IMG/VR virus record: IMGVR_UViG_3300012022_000007
Span: 1 to 20,840 of that record
Reading direction: 5' to 3' (one strand)
DNA: 20,840 nt
Source: a virus
Numbering within the stretch: position 1 is the first letter of the stretch; each line of letters begins with the position of its first letter. The translations under genes were made by a program, and so were the position numbers. Shown piece after piece: positions 1 through 5,675 of the stretch. The notes under the pieces were generated by a model that had not been told where the DNA came from, did not search any database, and saw nothing but the letters and a program-made list of their open reading frames with translations.

Positions 1-150
1 AAAGATTCGCCTGTGCTTCACCTCGACACTCAACCAATCGTGCGCAATGTCCGGCGCATCTCCCCGCTGTCTGCCGGTCACCGGGACACGACGCCCGCCG
101 ATGAGTTCGGCAATCTTTCGTTCTACCTTCTTCCAAGTTTTATCAGCCAT
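1..150 (-). CDS. PDDEXK-like phage nuclease (N-terminal part, cut by window edge)
   Basis: Only the first 50 residues are present; the gene starts with ATG at 150 and runs off position 1 in frame. An AGGA ribosome site lies 4-5 bases upstream. The visible protein begins MADKTWKKVERKIAELIGG and continues with VPVTGRQRGDAPDI and then EVKHR. The acidic D of GDAPDI followed by E-x-K in EVK fits the core of PDDEXK-fold nucleases, and this N-terminal pattern is familiar from small phage proteins of Holliday-junction-resolvase or endonuclease type found near replication genes. It is probably the last stage of the minus-strand replication operon, 13 bases after the preceding gene. The family assignment is by eye; the C-terminal half that would confirm it is outside the window. 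Confidence 0.7.
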   Translation of the reverse strand, partial: MADKTWKKVERKIAELIGGRRVPVTGRQRGDAPDIAHDWLSVEVKHRRIF

Positions 151-163
151 AAATCCTCGATGG

Positions 164-355
164 TTATTTCCTACCGGCTTCGAGCGCGGCGTCGTCGCCG
201 CGCCGCGCCGACTCCGCGCGTAACGCTCGCGCGTATGCGACCGGCGCGAAGCCGTCACGAGTGCAGATGTAGATAGAGCGCAGCGCGCACCGGCGCGTAA
301 AGCCGGACGCTCGGGCCGATCGGTACACTGACCATAAATCCTTTATTCGTCTCAT
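164..355 (-). CDS. small basic phage protein, unknown function (63 aa)
   Basis: ATG at 355 has an AGGTGA ribosome site just upstream; a GTG six bases further up (361) is possible but would lie inside that site. The protein starts MRRIKDLWSVYRSARASGF and is rich in Arg and Ala. The RIKDLWxxYRxARxSGF stretch resembles the start of many tiny phage early proteins of unknown role, probably an amphipathic helix pair. It ends 13 bases before the nuclease start, so the two are probably co-transcribed. No catalytic motif or membrane segment is visible. I do not recognise a function. Confidence 0.55.
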   Translation of the reverse strand: MRRIKDLWSVYRSARASGFTRRCALRSIYICTRDGFAPVAYARALRAESARRGDDAALEAGRK

Positions 356-408
356 AGTCACCTACACATTATTACATAAGGCTCATTATCAGACCCAAAG
401 ACAATACA

Positions 409-426
409 GCGTCTCATCTAAGACGC
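409..426 (-). terminator. weak hairpin at the end of the 102-aa gene
   Basis: GCGTCT at 409-414 and AGACGC at 421-426 form a 6-bp stem with a 6-base loop spanning the stop codon of the upstream gene. On the minus strand it is followed by TGTATTGTCTTT, only a poor T tract. It could be a weak terminator or an RNA-stability hairpin. The 52 bases between this gene and the next hold nothing else clear. Confidence 0.25.
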
Positions 427-722
427 AAACGTCTCTTTGCCAAATCGTCCCCTGTTTCGATCAGGGGTATATCGTTCCAGCCGTCCGGGACTGCCCAATC
501 CAAATACCACCGGCGGTTGTACTCGCGCATTTCGAGGATGTAGCCGTTCACGGTCTGCACTTCCCGCGCGTACTCCGGCGCGTCGGCGAAGCGGCGCACG
601 CGCTCGACGTGGGGGCAACGCGCGTAGAAAGCCGAATGGCTGATGAAGGCCAGGACAAGGGCGAAGGCCACAAACCCGGCAGGAATCGAAAGCAGGACGA
701 AAAGACGGGTATTTCTCACCAT
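414..722 (-). CDS. small membrane-anchored protein, unknown function (102 aa)
   Basis: ATG at 722 is preceded by GAGGT three bases upstream, and the start overlaps the end of the upstream gene by 7 bases, as expected in a compact phage operon. Residues about 6-30 (LFVLLSIPAGFVAFALVLAF) form one hydrophobic segment after a short basic start, so this is a signal anchor or an uncleaved membrane helix. The remaining ~70 residues are soluble, with many Arg and aromatic residues (YNRRWYLDWAVPDGWNDIP). No enzyme motif is seen. It might be a host-interaction or superinfection protein, but that is only inference from size and topology. Confidence 0.6.
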   Translation of the reverse strand: MVRNTRLFVLLSIPAGFVAFALVLAFISHSAFYARCPHVERVRRFADAPEYAREVQTVNGYILEMREYNRRWYLDWAVPDGWNDIPLIETGDDLAKRRLRLR

Positions 723-976
723 CTGACCTCACTTTGAAACAGGGGACGATAACCAAGGGCTTCAGGGGTCAAAATCCGGCGCGCAGGGGTCACCAGCTCG
801 GGCGAGTGTCCCAAACCAGCACCGACGCCAGAATGCTCGACCCAGAACCGGCGGCGACCGCGCGCCAGCCGTGCGGCGTACGCGGCGAAGCGCAACGCCA
901 TATCCTCGTGTTGCCAGGGGGTTCCCTGCCCCTTCTGGCCTGATTCATCTTCCCAGCAAACGGTAAATGTTCTCAT
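716..976 (-). CDS. small phage protein, unknown function (86 aa)
   Basis: ATG at 976 overlaps the TGA stop of the upstream gene as ATGA, and its own ribosome site is weak (GAAG ten bases upstream), which points to translational coupling. The protein starts MRTFTVCWEDESGQKGQG and has a short Arg/Ala-rich helix (MALRFAAYAARLARGRRRF). No transmembrane segment and no recognised motif. It is read as real because both ends overlap neighbours in the way of a phage operon. Function unknown. Confidence 0.6.
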   Translation of the reverse strand: MRTFTVCWEDESGQKGQGTPWQHEDMALRFAAYAARLARGRRRFWVEHSGVGAGLGHSPELVTPARRILTPEALGYRPLFQSEVRW

Positions 977-1188
977 AAGTGCTTCAGATGCGTACGTTTA
1001 AGTGCAGATGCTCGGCGAGACGCGTGTTTAATCGCGCAGAACGCGCACGCGGGGGCGAAACGTGCGCGTGTGGCGGGACTATCAATTCTGATTGCGTCAG
1101 TAGCTGTCAGCATTGGATTAGAACGGGCATTTCCAGTCGGGCAAATCGGCGTCGCTTTCCTGCGGGAACGGCGAACGCGTCCGAGCAT
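973..1188 (-). CDS. small Arg/Ala-rich protein, unknown function (71 aa or 46 aa)
   Basis: Two starts are possible. ATG at 1188 has a GGAG site five bases upstream and gives 71 residues, but overlaps the end of the 410-aa gene by 71 bases. ATG at 1113 gives 46 residues, beginning just past that gene's stop, but lacks a clear ribosome site. The stop overlaps the next start as ATGA, which supports translation through here. The common part has a CxxC with a nearby His (CAFCAIKHAS), possibly a minimal metal site. The biased Arg/Ala/Ser composition could also come from a non-coding frame of GC-rich DNA, so confidence is moderate. Confidence 0.42.
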   Translation of the reverse strand: MLGRVRRSRRKATPICPTGNARSNPMLTATDAIRIDSPATRARFAPACAFCAIKHASRRASALKRTHLKHL

Positions 1189-2350
1189 CTTCACTCCGCG
1201 TCCGCTGCTCGTCTGCTGGCGAGAAATTGCACACGTCTCTTATAAGAGGGACGTGTGCAAAATCGATCGGCTCGGCTTCGGCGTCTGCGTGTCGCGTATC
1301 GAACGCGGCGATTTCGTCCGCGCTTGGCAACTCGCGTTCCGCGTCGGCTGGGCCTTGGGTGAAATCGGGCGAAAAGTGAGTGACATTTGCACAAAGTGGG
1401 TCCGTAACTCCTTTGTCTCCTATAAAAGTGGTGAGACAAATGTCACCCTGGATTATTGTTTCCTCATCAAGAAACTCAGGGTCGATTTGGGCGCTTTGTT
1501 TCTCGATTGGGACAAGTTTTTGCTGAAGGATCGCAATCAACTTACGGACATCATCGGCTTGGAATTTGGCCAGGATCGCATCTGAGAACTCATCGAGGGC
1601 GACGGCTTCCCCTCTGGCGGGCCGGGCAACATCCTTGAAGTACGCTTTGCTGGCGAGCGTGGTAGCGCGGGCATAATCGGAGGTAGACGAATGTGTCCGC
1701 TTTTTCCCTTCCTTCTTTGCCGTGCCATCGAACAGATTCAGGAACTCATCAAGATGAAACTCGATTGTTGATCTGATGTTCTCGTCATGGCATCCGATGG
1801 GACATTCTTTGATGATGTTGTTCAGGAGATCGGAGAGGGCGGGATACCGATACTGTGAAACCTCGTGGGCCGCTGTCTCTGCGGCAGCCAATTGGTGTTC
1901 AATCAAGATCGGATTGCCCGCGATTCCCTGCCAGTCGTTCAGGCGCTTCCGGGCCTTTCTGATTGTGTTGAGAATCTTCTTTTTCGTCTCTTCGGCGGAT
2001 TCGCGCACGGGAGCGGCGACGGCATCAACGAGCCATTCATCAAGGCAGGTTTGCCATTCGGGTAGCTCGAATCCATTCTTGATAATGACCATCTCGGCAA
2101 AGTCAACGCTTGGCGCACCGAGAGCAGACCAGATCATTTTGATAATCTTGGCAACGTGGCGATAGTTCGCCTTCATATGGTCGGATTGTGAAGCGTTGGC
2201 ATCGAGGACGATGGCCGACGATCGTTTATTGCGCTTAGGCAAAGCTGTTGTGATGACGCCTATTGATTTTGTGATCTTTGCGCCACTGTCGTTATGGGTC
2301 TCGTACCGATCGTCAAACTGATATGGGGAGTCAAAATTGTCAGGCTGCAT
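1118..2350 (-). CDS. replication-operon protein of unknown function (410 aa)
   Basis: ATG at 2350 is chosen over a TTG at 2371 because AGAGGG lies six bases upstream of the ATG; it overlaps the end of the primase gene by 11 bases, so the two are surely co-expressed. I see no Walker, helicase or nuclease motif. The middle (about residues 60-290) is predicted mostly helical, with a Lys/Arg-rich helix (ETKKKILNTIRKARKRLNDW). The C-terminal quarter is acidic and low in structure, with two short Cys-containing stretches (DPLCANVTHFSP and IRDVCNFSP) that coincide with strong DNA inverted repeats. Position directly after a PrimPol suggests a primase partner, replication initiator or helicase-loader role; this is inference from context only. 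Confidence 0.8.
   Translation of the reverse strand: MQPDNFDSPYQFDDRYETHNDSGAKITKSIGVITTALPKRNKRSSAIVLDANASQSDHMKANYRHVAKIIKMIWSALGAPSVDFAEMVIIKNGFELPEWQTCLDEWLVDAVAAPVRESAEETKKKILNTIRKARKRLNDWQGIAGNPILIEHQLAAAETAAHEVSQYRYPALSDLLNNIIKECPIGCHDENIRSTIEFHLDEFLNLFDGTAKKEGKKRTHSSTSDYARATTLASKAYFKDVARPARGEAVALDEFSDAILAKFQADDVRKLIAILQQKLVPIEKQSAQIDPEFLDEETIIQGDICLTTFIGDKGVTDPLCANVTHFSPDFTQGPADAERELPSADEIAAFDTRHADAEAEPIDFAHVPLIRDVCNFSPADEQRTRSEDARTRSPFPQESDADLPDWKCPF
1227..1260. repeat. 11-bp perfect inverted repeat inside a coding region
   Basis: TTGCACACGTC at 1227-1237 pairs perfectly with GACGTGTGCAA at 1250-1260, around a 12-base loop that contains the palindrome TCTTATAAGA. It lies in the C-terminal part of the 410-aa gene, at the codons for residues around VPLIRDVCNF. 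A stem this strong inside a gene is unusual and resembles the one at 1380-1446. Confidence 0.8.
1380..1446. repeat. nested inverted repeats inside a coding region
   Basis: GTGACATTTG at 1380-1389 pairs perfectly with CAAATGTCAC at 1437-1446. A second perfect pair, TTTGTCTC at 1412-1419 with GAGACAAA at 1433-1440, shares part of the same right arm, so the two pairings exclude each other. The core GTCTCCTATAAAAG resembles GTCTCTTATAAGAG of the repeat at 1227-1260. Both sit in the acidic C-terminal part of the same gene. Confidence 0.75.
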
Positions 2351-3491
2351 TTCTTGCCCTCTTCTGTCCAAATCCCTTGTTCCCTAAGACTCGCGCAGCT
2401 CTGGAGAAATCACCATTGCATTCGAGCACAGCAAAGACAGCGTGTGGTCTGTAGCCTTGTCCGGCTTCAAACTCAGTTGATGTGGAGAAAACGAGGAAGC
2501 CGCCATCAGGGAATAGTGTGGCGCTGGAATCGTTCTCTGTGTTGGGGTGACGCCAGGACTCACCATATTGACCCTCACCGACGTACACCCAACCGGCGTT
2601 TTCGAGGACTTCGCGGACGTTCCCGCGTTCGTCGAAGTCGTGGCGGCTGCACAGCCAGAAGTCATTACACGCGCGGCATCCGTTCGAACTCGCGACGCGC
2701 TGGAACTCCGGGCGCTGTGGGCGTTCGGCGATCGGTCGGACTGGCTTCGGCGGCATTCGATCGAATGAGCGGGCTACATCAAACAGCACTTCCCTTTCCT
2801 CTGGTGTGATTGTGGGGAGGCGTGAGTAGTCGAGGTTGACGAATCGATACGGCTTGTTCAGTCGATGAATGCGGGCGGGCGAACCGACCGCGCAGGCATA
2901 GCCACCAGACCCACGGGTTTCAATCCGAACTTTCTTCACAACCCATTGGCCGGCGTCGTTCTGGTGCGCCTTGCGGTGGAATCGAGGCTTGCCGAACCGG
3001 TCAAGGATTTGTTTACCGTCCTTATCCTTCGTCGGCTTCAGTTCGATCTCTTCCGGTTTGGCTGGCACTTCGTGAGCGGCAAGCGGTTGGTTTCGTCCGA
3101 TGATCTCGCAGCGGTAGGCGATCTGATAGCCAGGTCTCGGGCTCTCGACGACGCATAGGCGGGCCATCAATCCCGGCGCGCGTTCCTCGACCAGATCGCA
3201 GTAGGGGCGCATCAATTGCCCCTCGTCAATATCGATAATTTCGAGGTTCCCGCTGACCGGGCCGCACACAACAGCGATTCCAAGCGACTCCTCGACGAAC
3301 CATTCCGTTATCTGTTCCTGTCCCGGAATCTCCGATTGCCATTGCTTCCAATAGCGGGCGGGACGTTTGCACTTGATACCGTCCACGTGGAGTGGTACAA
3401 AGGATATTCCCGCTGAAACTAAATTGTTTGCGGCTGACAGACTGTCAGTATACTTATTGAATGAATCTGTTGGGCGTGGTAAGGTGTGCAT
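2340..3491 (-). CDS. bifunctional DNA primase/polymerase (PrimPol, AEP superfamily)
   Basis: It would prime and extend DNA for phage replication. Numbering from ATG 3491 (383 aa): the N-terminal PrimPol domain (about 10-220) carries the metal-binding motif LEIIDIDEG with D87 and D89, a second motif SPRPGYQIAYR at 117-127, and VRIETRGSGGY near 188-198, which corresponds to the third motif. The usual His of motif II (SGGxH) is Gln123 here. The C-terminal part has a Cys/His cluster (CRACNDFWLCSRHDF) followed by a segment of the kind ATLFPDGGFLVFST and a final NGDFSRAARVLGNKGFG, as often seen behind phage PrimPol domains. An in-frame GTG at 3503 is an alternative start; a stop lies directly before it. 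No strong ribosome site is seen for either. Confidence 0.88.
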   Translation of the reverse strand: MHTLPRPTDSFNKYTDSLSAANNLVSAGISFVPLHVDGIKCKRPARYWKQWQSEIPGQEQITEWFVEESLGIAVVCGPVSGNLEIIDIDEGQLMRPYCDLVEERAPGLMARLCVVESPRPGYQIAYRCEIIGRNQPLAAHEVPAKPEEIELKPTKDKDGKQILDRFGKPRFHRKAHQNDAGQWVVKKVRIETRGSGGYACAVGSPARIHRLNKPYRFVNLDYSRLPTITPEEREVLFDVARSFDRMPPKPVRPIAERPQRPEFQRVASSNGCRACNDFWLCSRHDFDERGNVREVLENAGWVYVGEGQYGESWRHPNTENDSSATLFPDGGFLVFSTSTEFEAGQGYRPHAVFAVLECNGDFSRAARVLGNKGFGQKRARNAA

Positions 3492-3510
3492 AGTTTTTGA
3501 CACTTACGAT

Positions 3511-3546
3511 TTGACGCGCTCGGTCTTGGCAGAGAGAGCGCGTCAA
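3511..3546. repeat. 11-bp perfect inverted repeat in the primase leader
   Basis: TTGACGCGCTC at 3511-3521 pairs with GAGCGCGTCAA at 3536-3546 around a 14-base loop, ending 20 bases upstream of the primase ATG. It could be an operator or an RNA hairpin in the leader of the primase transcript. On the minus strand the first arm also starts with TTGACG, a possible -35 box, but no good -10 follows at 17 bases. Confidence 0.7.
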
Positions 3547-3584
3547 GTTGTTTTCCTTTCTGTTAACCATTAACGTCAATAAGA

Positions 3585-3631
3585 AAACCCGCACACCCAA
3601 CGATCCGGCAGGCTCGTTAAGTGGCGGGTTT
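3585..3631 (-). terminator. possible second minus-strand terminator
   Basis: AAACCCGC at 3585-3592 pairs with GCGGGTTT at 3624-3631, with an inner pair AACGA/TCGTT at 3599-3603 and 3614-3618. Read on the minus strand the stem ends GCGGGTTTT and is followed by CTTATT. The long loop makes it weaker than the neighbouring hairpin at 3668-3695; together they would form a tandem terminator. Confidence 0.45.
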
Positions 3632-3649
3632 GCTTGCTCCTCTTGCGGA

Positions 3650-3695
3650 GCGTTAGAAAAATAAAAATCGCTGCCGGGCGATTGCCTGACAGCGA
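3650..3695 (-). terminator. rho-independent terminator of the repressor operon
   Basis: On the minus strand TCGCTG at 3690-3695 pairs with CAGCGA at 3668-3673, with an inner five-pair extension and a tetraloop (one C-A mismatch between the two parts). It is followed by ATTTTTATTTTTCT, a strong T tract. It lies downstream of the minus-strand repressor genes at 4119-4872 and would separate that transcript from the primase operon. Confidence 0.75.
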
Positions 3696-3728
3696 CCGTT
3701 GAAACCAAAATGTTTCAGATTCTGTATA

Positions 3729-3757
3729 CAGTCATTGAATGTCATCGAAAATGACTG
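3729..3757. repeat. 8-bp inverted repeat with GTCAT units
   Basis: CAGTCATT at 3729-3736 pairs with AATGACTG at 3750-3757. A further GTCAT lies between the arms, giving three copies of the pentamer within 29 bases, two direct and one inverted. It could be an operator or a small origin-type binding cluster; nothing visible decides this. Confidence 0.45.
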
Positions 3758-3797
3758 CATAATGAATAAGAGTTTCTTGCCCGCTGTCAAGGCGGAG

Positions 3798-3845
3798 AGG
3801 GCTAACCGGTCTCACTTTTGGGAAAATGGGCGACCTGTTAGCCCT
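3798..3845. repeat. long imperfect hairpin (13-bp arms, one mismatch)
   Basis: AGGGCTAACCGGT at 3798-3810 pairs with ACCTGTTAGCCCT at 3833-3845 except for one position. The 22-base loop contains CTTTTGGGAAAA, which can extend the fold. There is no T tract on either side, so a simple terminator is unlikely; a replication or regulatory structure is possible. Confidence 0.6.
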
Positions 3846-4118
3846 TCAAATTTTCAGAGATCACATTAGCAGAGACATCCCATCTCGTGCAAGATGTACC
3901 TACGGTTCTAAAATCCAGTAAAATCACGTATTTAATCGGATTACGTTCGCGGCTGGCTTGAAGGTTCGTTAGGGGTCGAATCTTAAAAACCAGGGCAACA
4001 ATATCTGTCTCACGGGGCATTTGTGAGGGCGAAACTAAGCACCAAAAGTGTACGCTCTTAACCATTGTACATCAAGCGAACGTAATGAGAAATCTTTCGA
4101 GGCCAGCAATCAAACCAA

Positions 4119-4406
4119 TTAGTTTGATGACTCAGCTACCAGAGGCGATTGAACGGCGCTGTCCCACTGGATCGTGTACCAATTGGCATAGATCGCTTTC
4201 GCTCGGTTCAGATCACGCTCGGGGGCAGTCGCGACGAACGCCGCAATCTCAGCTTCACGCGCGAAAGTGGCATTACAATCAGACCACAATCCGTGTTCGT
4301 CCGTGGTCTCGTTGTAGTTTCGGCCAGCGGCAACGCCAGCATTCAGACCGTCCATTTGAGCGGCGGCTTGTATCGCTTCCCTGATTTCCTTGGTGAGTGT
4401 TGACAT
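4119..4406 (-). CDS. small acidic protein, unknown function (95 aa)
   Basis: ATG at 4406 has AAAGGAC eight bases upstream. The protein starts MSTLTKEIREAIQAAAQMDGL and is mostly helical and Ala-rich, with the central stretch NYNETTDEHGLWSDCNATF. No transmembrane segment or known motif is seen. It is the third gene of the minus-strand operon that begins with the Xre-type regulator, and transcription should end at the hairpin near 3668. A role in the repressor circuit, such as an antirepressor or regulator partner, is only a guess from position. Confidence 0.65.
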   Translation of the reverse strand: MSTLTKEIREAIQAAAQMDGLNAGVAAGRNYNETTDEHGLWSDCNATFAREAEIAAFVATAPERDLNRAKAIYANWYTIQWDSAVQSPLVAESSN

Positions 4407-4423
4407 TCGCTATTGTCCTTTCG

Positions 4424-4630
4424 TTATGCGGCGAACTTTCGTTCAGTGTTCTGAATTCGGATTCGCCATAGTTGGGATTCAAATGATGGGCGCTCGACGG
4501 GCGGCGCGTCCTTCTTTATCAGTCGTGGTTTGTCGATCGTCGTGATACCGGGCGGCTTCGAGATGTAGACCGTTTCATATATTTTGGAGTCTCTTTCGAC
4601 GCGTCGCCGATATTGGATAATCTGCGGCAT
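4424..4630 (-). CDS. small basic protein coupled to the repressor (68 aa)
   Basis: The start overlaps the stop of the regulator gene as TAATG, so it is almost certainly translated by coupling; an AAGGG also lies about ten bases upstream. The protein starts MPQIIQYRRRVERDSKIYETV and has many Arg, Lys and Pro residues, without a membrane segment or a clear HTH. I do not recognise the family. It may act with the upstream regulator, as suggested by the overlap. Confidence 0.65.
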   Translation of the reverse strand: MPQIIQYRRRVERDSKIYETVYISKPPGITTIDKPRLIKKDAPPVERPSFESQLWRIRIQNTERKFAA

Positions 4631-4872
4631 TACTTCTTACCCTTCCCTTTTACTTTCCCTTCGTCGTATACCTCAATCAGATCACCGGGCAGGCAGTCAA
4701 GCGCGCGGCAAATCTTTTCGATGGCTTCGAACGAGATGAACTTGGCCTTGCCGTGCGCCAGGTTCCACAAGCTCGCGTGTTGCAACCCGGTATCCTTCGT
4801 CAGTCGGTACAGCGTCTTCTCTCGCTTTTCTAGCATCTCATTGAGTCTAAATTTGATCATTGGTTGAATCAT
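4630..4872 (-). CDS. Xre/Cro-type helix-turn-helix repressor (80 aa)
   Basis: A one-domain Cro/C1-type DNA-binding protein. Residues about 8-66 follow the family pattern: a first helix with LNEMLEKREKTLYRLTKDTG, recognition region LQHASLWNLAHGKA, then ISFEAIEKICRALDCLPGDLIEV, ending in a Lys/Gly-rich tail. This matches the short YozG/HTH_26-like branch of the Xre family. ATG at 4872 has GAAAGGG seven bases upstream; a second ATG at 4860 is less well placed. It faces away from the + strand early operon, and a promoter on its own strand sits 37-65 bases upstream. It is the likely regulator of both divergent promoters, in the manner of a temperate-phage switch. Confidence 0.85.
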   Translation of the reverse strand: MIQPMIKFRLNEMLEKREKTLYRLTKDTGLQHASLWNLAHGKAKFISFEAIEKICRALDCLPGDLIEVYDEGKVKGKGKK

Positions 4873-4908
4873 CTCGATTCCCTTTCAAGTGTTATTTGAG
4901 CCAGGAGC

Positions 4909-4937
4909 AATATATCAACAGGCTTGACGTAAGTCAA
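4909..4937 (-). promoter_or_regulatory. sigma70 promoter for the repressor operon
   Basis: On the minus strand: -35 TTGACT (4932-4937), 17-base spacer, -10 TATATT (4909-4914). Five of six bases match the consensus in each box. Transcription would begin near 4902, giving a leader of about 30 bases before the repressor ATG. The -35 box lies within the operator-like palindrome at 4924-4937. Confidence 0.8.
4924..4937. promoter_or_regulatory. operator-like palindrome O1
   Basis: TTGACGTAAGTCAA has 5-bp perfect arms around GTAA. Read on the minus strand it is TTGACTTACGTCAA, and it covers the -35 box of the repressor promoter. A related site lies at 4973-4986, with centres 49 bases apart. A direct repeat TCAACAGG also occurs at 4916-4923 and 4934-4941, 18 bases apart. 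Confidence 0.6.
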
Positions 4938-4972
4938 CAGGAAATATTTATCACAAATATATGTAAAAGGTG

Positions 4973-4986
4973 TTGACTTAGATCAT
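4973..4986. promoter_or_regulatory. operator-like site O2
   Basis: TTGACTTAGATCAT matches the minus-strand reading of O1 (TTGACTTACGTCAA) at 11 of 14 positions and covers the -35 box of the + strand promoter. One factor binding both sites could control both promoters; the adjacent Xre-type protein is the obvious candidate. Confidence 0.5.
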
Positions 4987-5001
4987 TCTCTTATATATAC
5001 T
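4973..5001 (+). promoter_or_regulatory. sigma70 promoter of the + strand early operon
   Basis: TTGACT at 4973-4978, 17-base spacer, TATACT at 4996-5001: near-consensus. Expected start of RNA is near 5008, 33 bases before the ATG at 5041. The surrounding 168-base gap is AT-rich and is fully explained by the two divergent promoters and their operators. Confidence 0.85.
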
Positions 5002-5040
5002 CTGCTTGTTGGTAAGGAAAACGAAAGGGCTTTAAACACT

Positions 5041-5655
5041 ATGAAATGTCAAATCTGCAAACGAACACTGAGCGCAACGGACAGCATCCTAAAAGGCATC
5101 GGGCCGGAATGCGCTGGCAAGTACGCCAACGGCATCCAAGCGGCGGGCTCATCGTTCGCGCAGATCGAAAAGCTTGAAGCTCTCGACGCTCCGACCGTCA
5201 ACCGTTGGATCAGTTGCGCCAAGCAAGCGATTGGACGGAATCGAATTCAAGAGGCAAAGGATTTTATCGCGGCGGCTGAAAAGGCTGCCGCCCTCAATGG
5301 GGGCACAATGACATATTCAGTACTCGGCAACGAGAAAGCGGCGGACGTACTCACGGACAATGATGTAGTGATCGGTAGCGGGCTCGAACTGGAAGAGGCG
5401 CGGCGGGTTGCGGCTTGCGCGCAGCGGTTCGAAGGGTTCATTGCGGCGTGGGTTGTCGAGGACGCGGCGGAACTCAAGCACGTGTTCATTCCGAGCGATG
5501 GCACGGAACCGGCAGAGAGTTACGACGAATTCACTTGCATTTGTGGAATCGTCAATCAGGTTTTTGATTACGCGGGGGAGACTCACCTTCCCTGCGAATG
5601 TGGACAATTGATTATGGTGTCGGAGGCTCCGGCGCCTTTCGCAATGGCAGCATAA
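5041..5655 (+). CDS. early protein with N-terminal Cys motif (DUF6011-like) and C-terminal CxC pairs (204 aa)
   Basis: The start MKCQICKRTLSATDS followed by GIGPECAGKY gives Cys3, Cys6 and Cys24 in the arrangement of small DUF6011-type zinc domains common in phage and mobile-element proteins. The middle is helical (residues 40-90). The C-terminal part holds a second metal-type pattern, C166-x-C168 and C185-x-C187. These suggest nucleic-acid binding or a structural zinc site; no enzyme motif is seen. It is the first gene after the near-consensus early promoter. AAAGGG lies 12 bases before the ATG, a long spacing, but no better start exists. It is followed by a second small Cys-containing gene after 20 bases. 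Confidence 0.8.
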   Translation: MKCQICKRTLSATDSILKGIGPECAGKYANGIQAAGSSFAQIEKLEALDAPTVNRWISCAKQAIGRNRIQEAKDFIAAAEKAAALNGGTMTYSVLGNEKAADVLTDNDVVIGSGLELEEARRVAACAQRFEGFIAAWVVEDAAELKHVFIPSDGTEPAESYDEFTCICGIVNQVFDYAGETHLPCECGQLIMVSEAPAPFAMAA

Positions 5656-5675
5656 CAACTGAGGGAGATAACATT

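Larger units (their letters stand above)
3504..4118. other. gene-poor, repeat-rich intergenic region
   Basis: About 615 bases with no convincing gene. Reading frames that cross it run through terminator-like hairpins, lack ribosome sites and have unlikely protein composition. From left to right it holds an 11-bp inverted repeat, two minus-strand terminator-like hairpins, a short GTCAT-rich inverted repeat, a long imperfect hairpin, and a widely spaced 11-bp inverted pair (ATTACGTTCGC at 3940-3950 and its complement at 4076-4086). It sits just upstream of the primase operon, so replication origin or operon control are the natural candidates. No obvious iteron array or promoter consensus was found. 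Confidence 0.6.

Noticed and set aside
1070-1585. Plus-strand frame of 171 residues opposite the 410-aa gene
   Set aside because: Lies fully antisense to a gene with better start, ribosome site and operon context; its length comes from codon bias of the opposite strand.
3454-3708. Minus-strand frame of 84 residues upstream of the primase
   Set aside because: It runs through both terminator hairpins and overlaps the primase start. A shorter version with an AAAGGA site and TTG start (about 30 residues) might be a leader peptide, but nothing confirms this.
3838-4065. Minus-strand frame of 75 residues in the repeat-rich gap
   Set aside because: No ribosome site before its ATG, it ends inside the arm of a long hairpin, and its composition (many Val, Ser, Thr and isolated Cys and Trp) is unlike the neighbouring genes.
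3940-4086. Widely spaced 11-bp inverted pair as attachment or transposon ends
   Set aside because: The 125-base interior codes for nothing, there is no target duplication, and an isolated 11-bp match is not enough for a mobile-element call.
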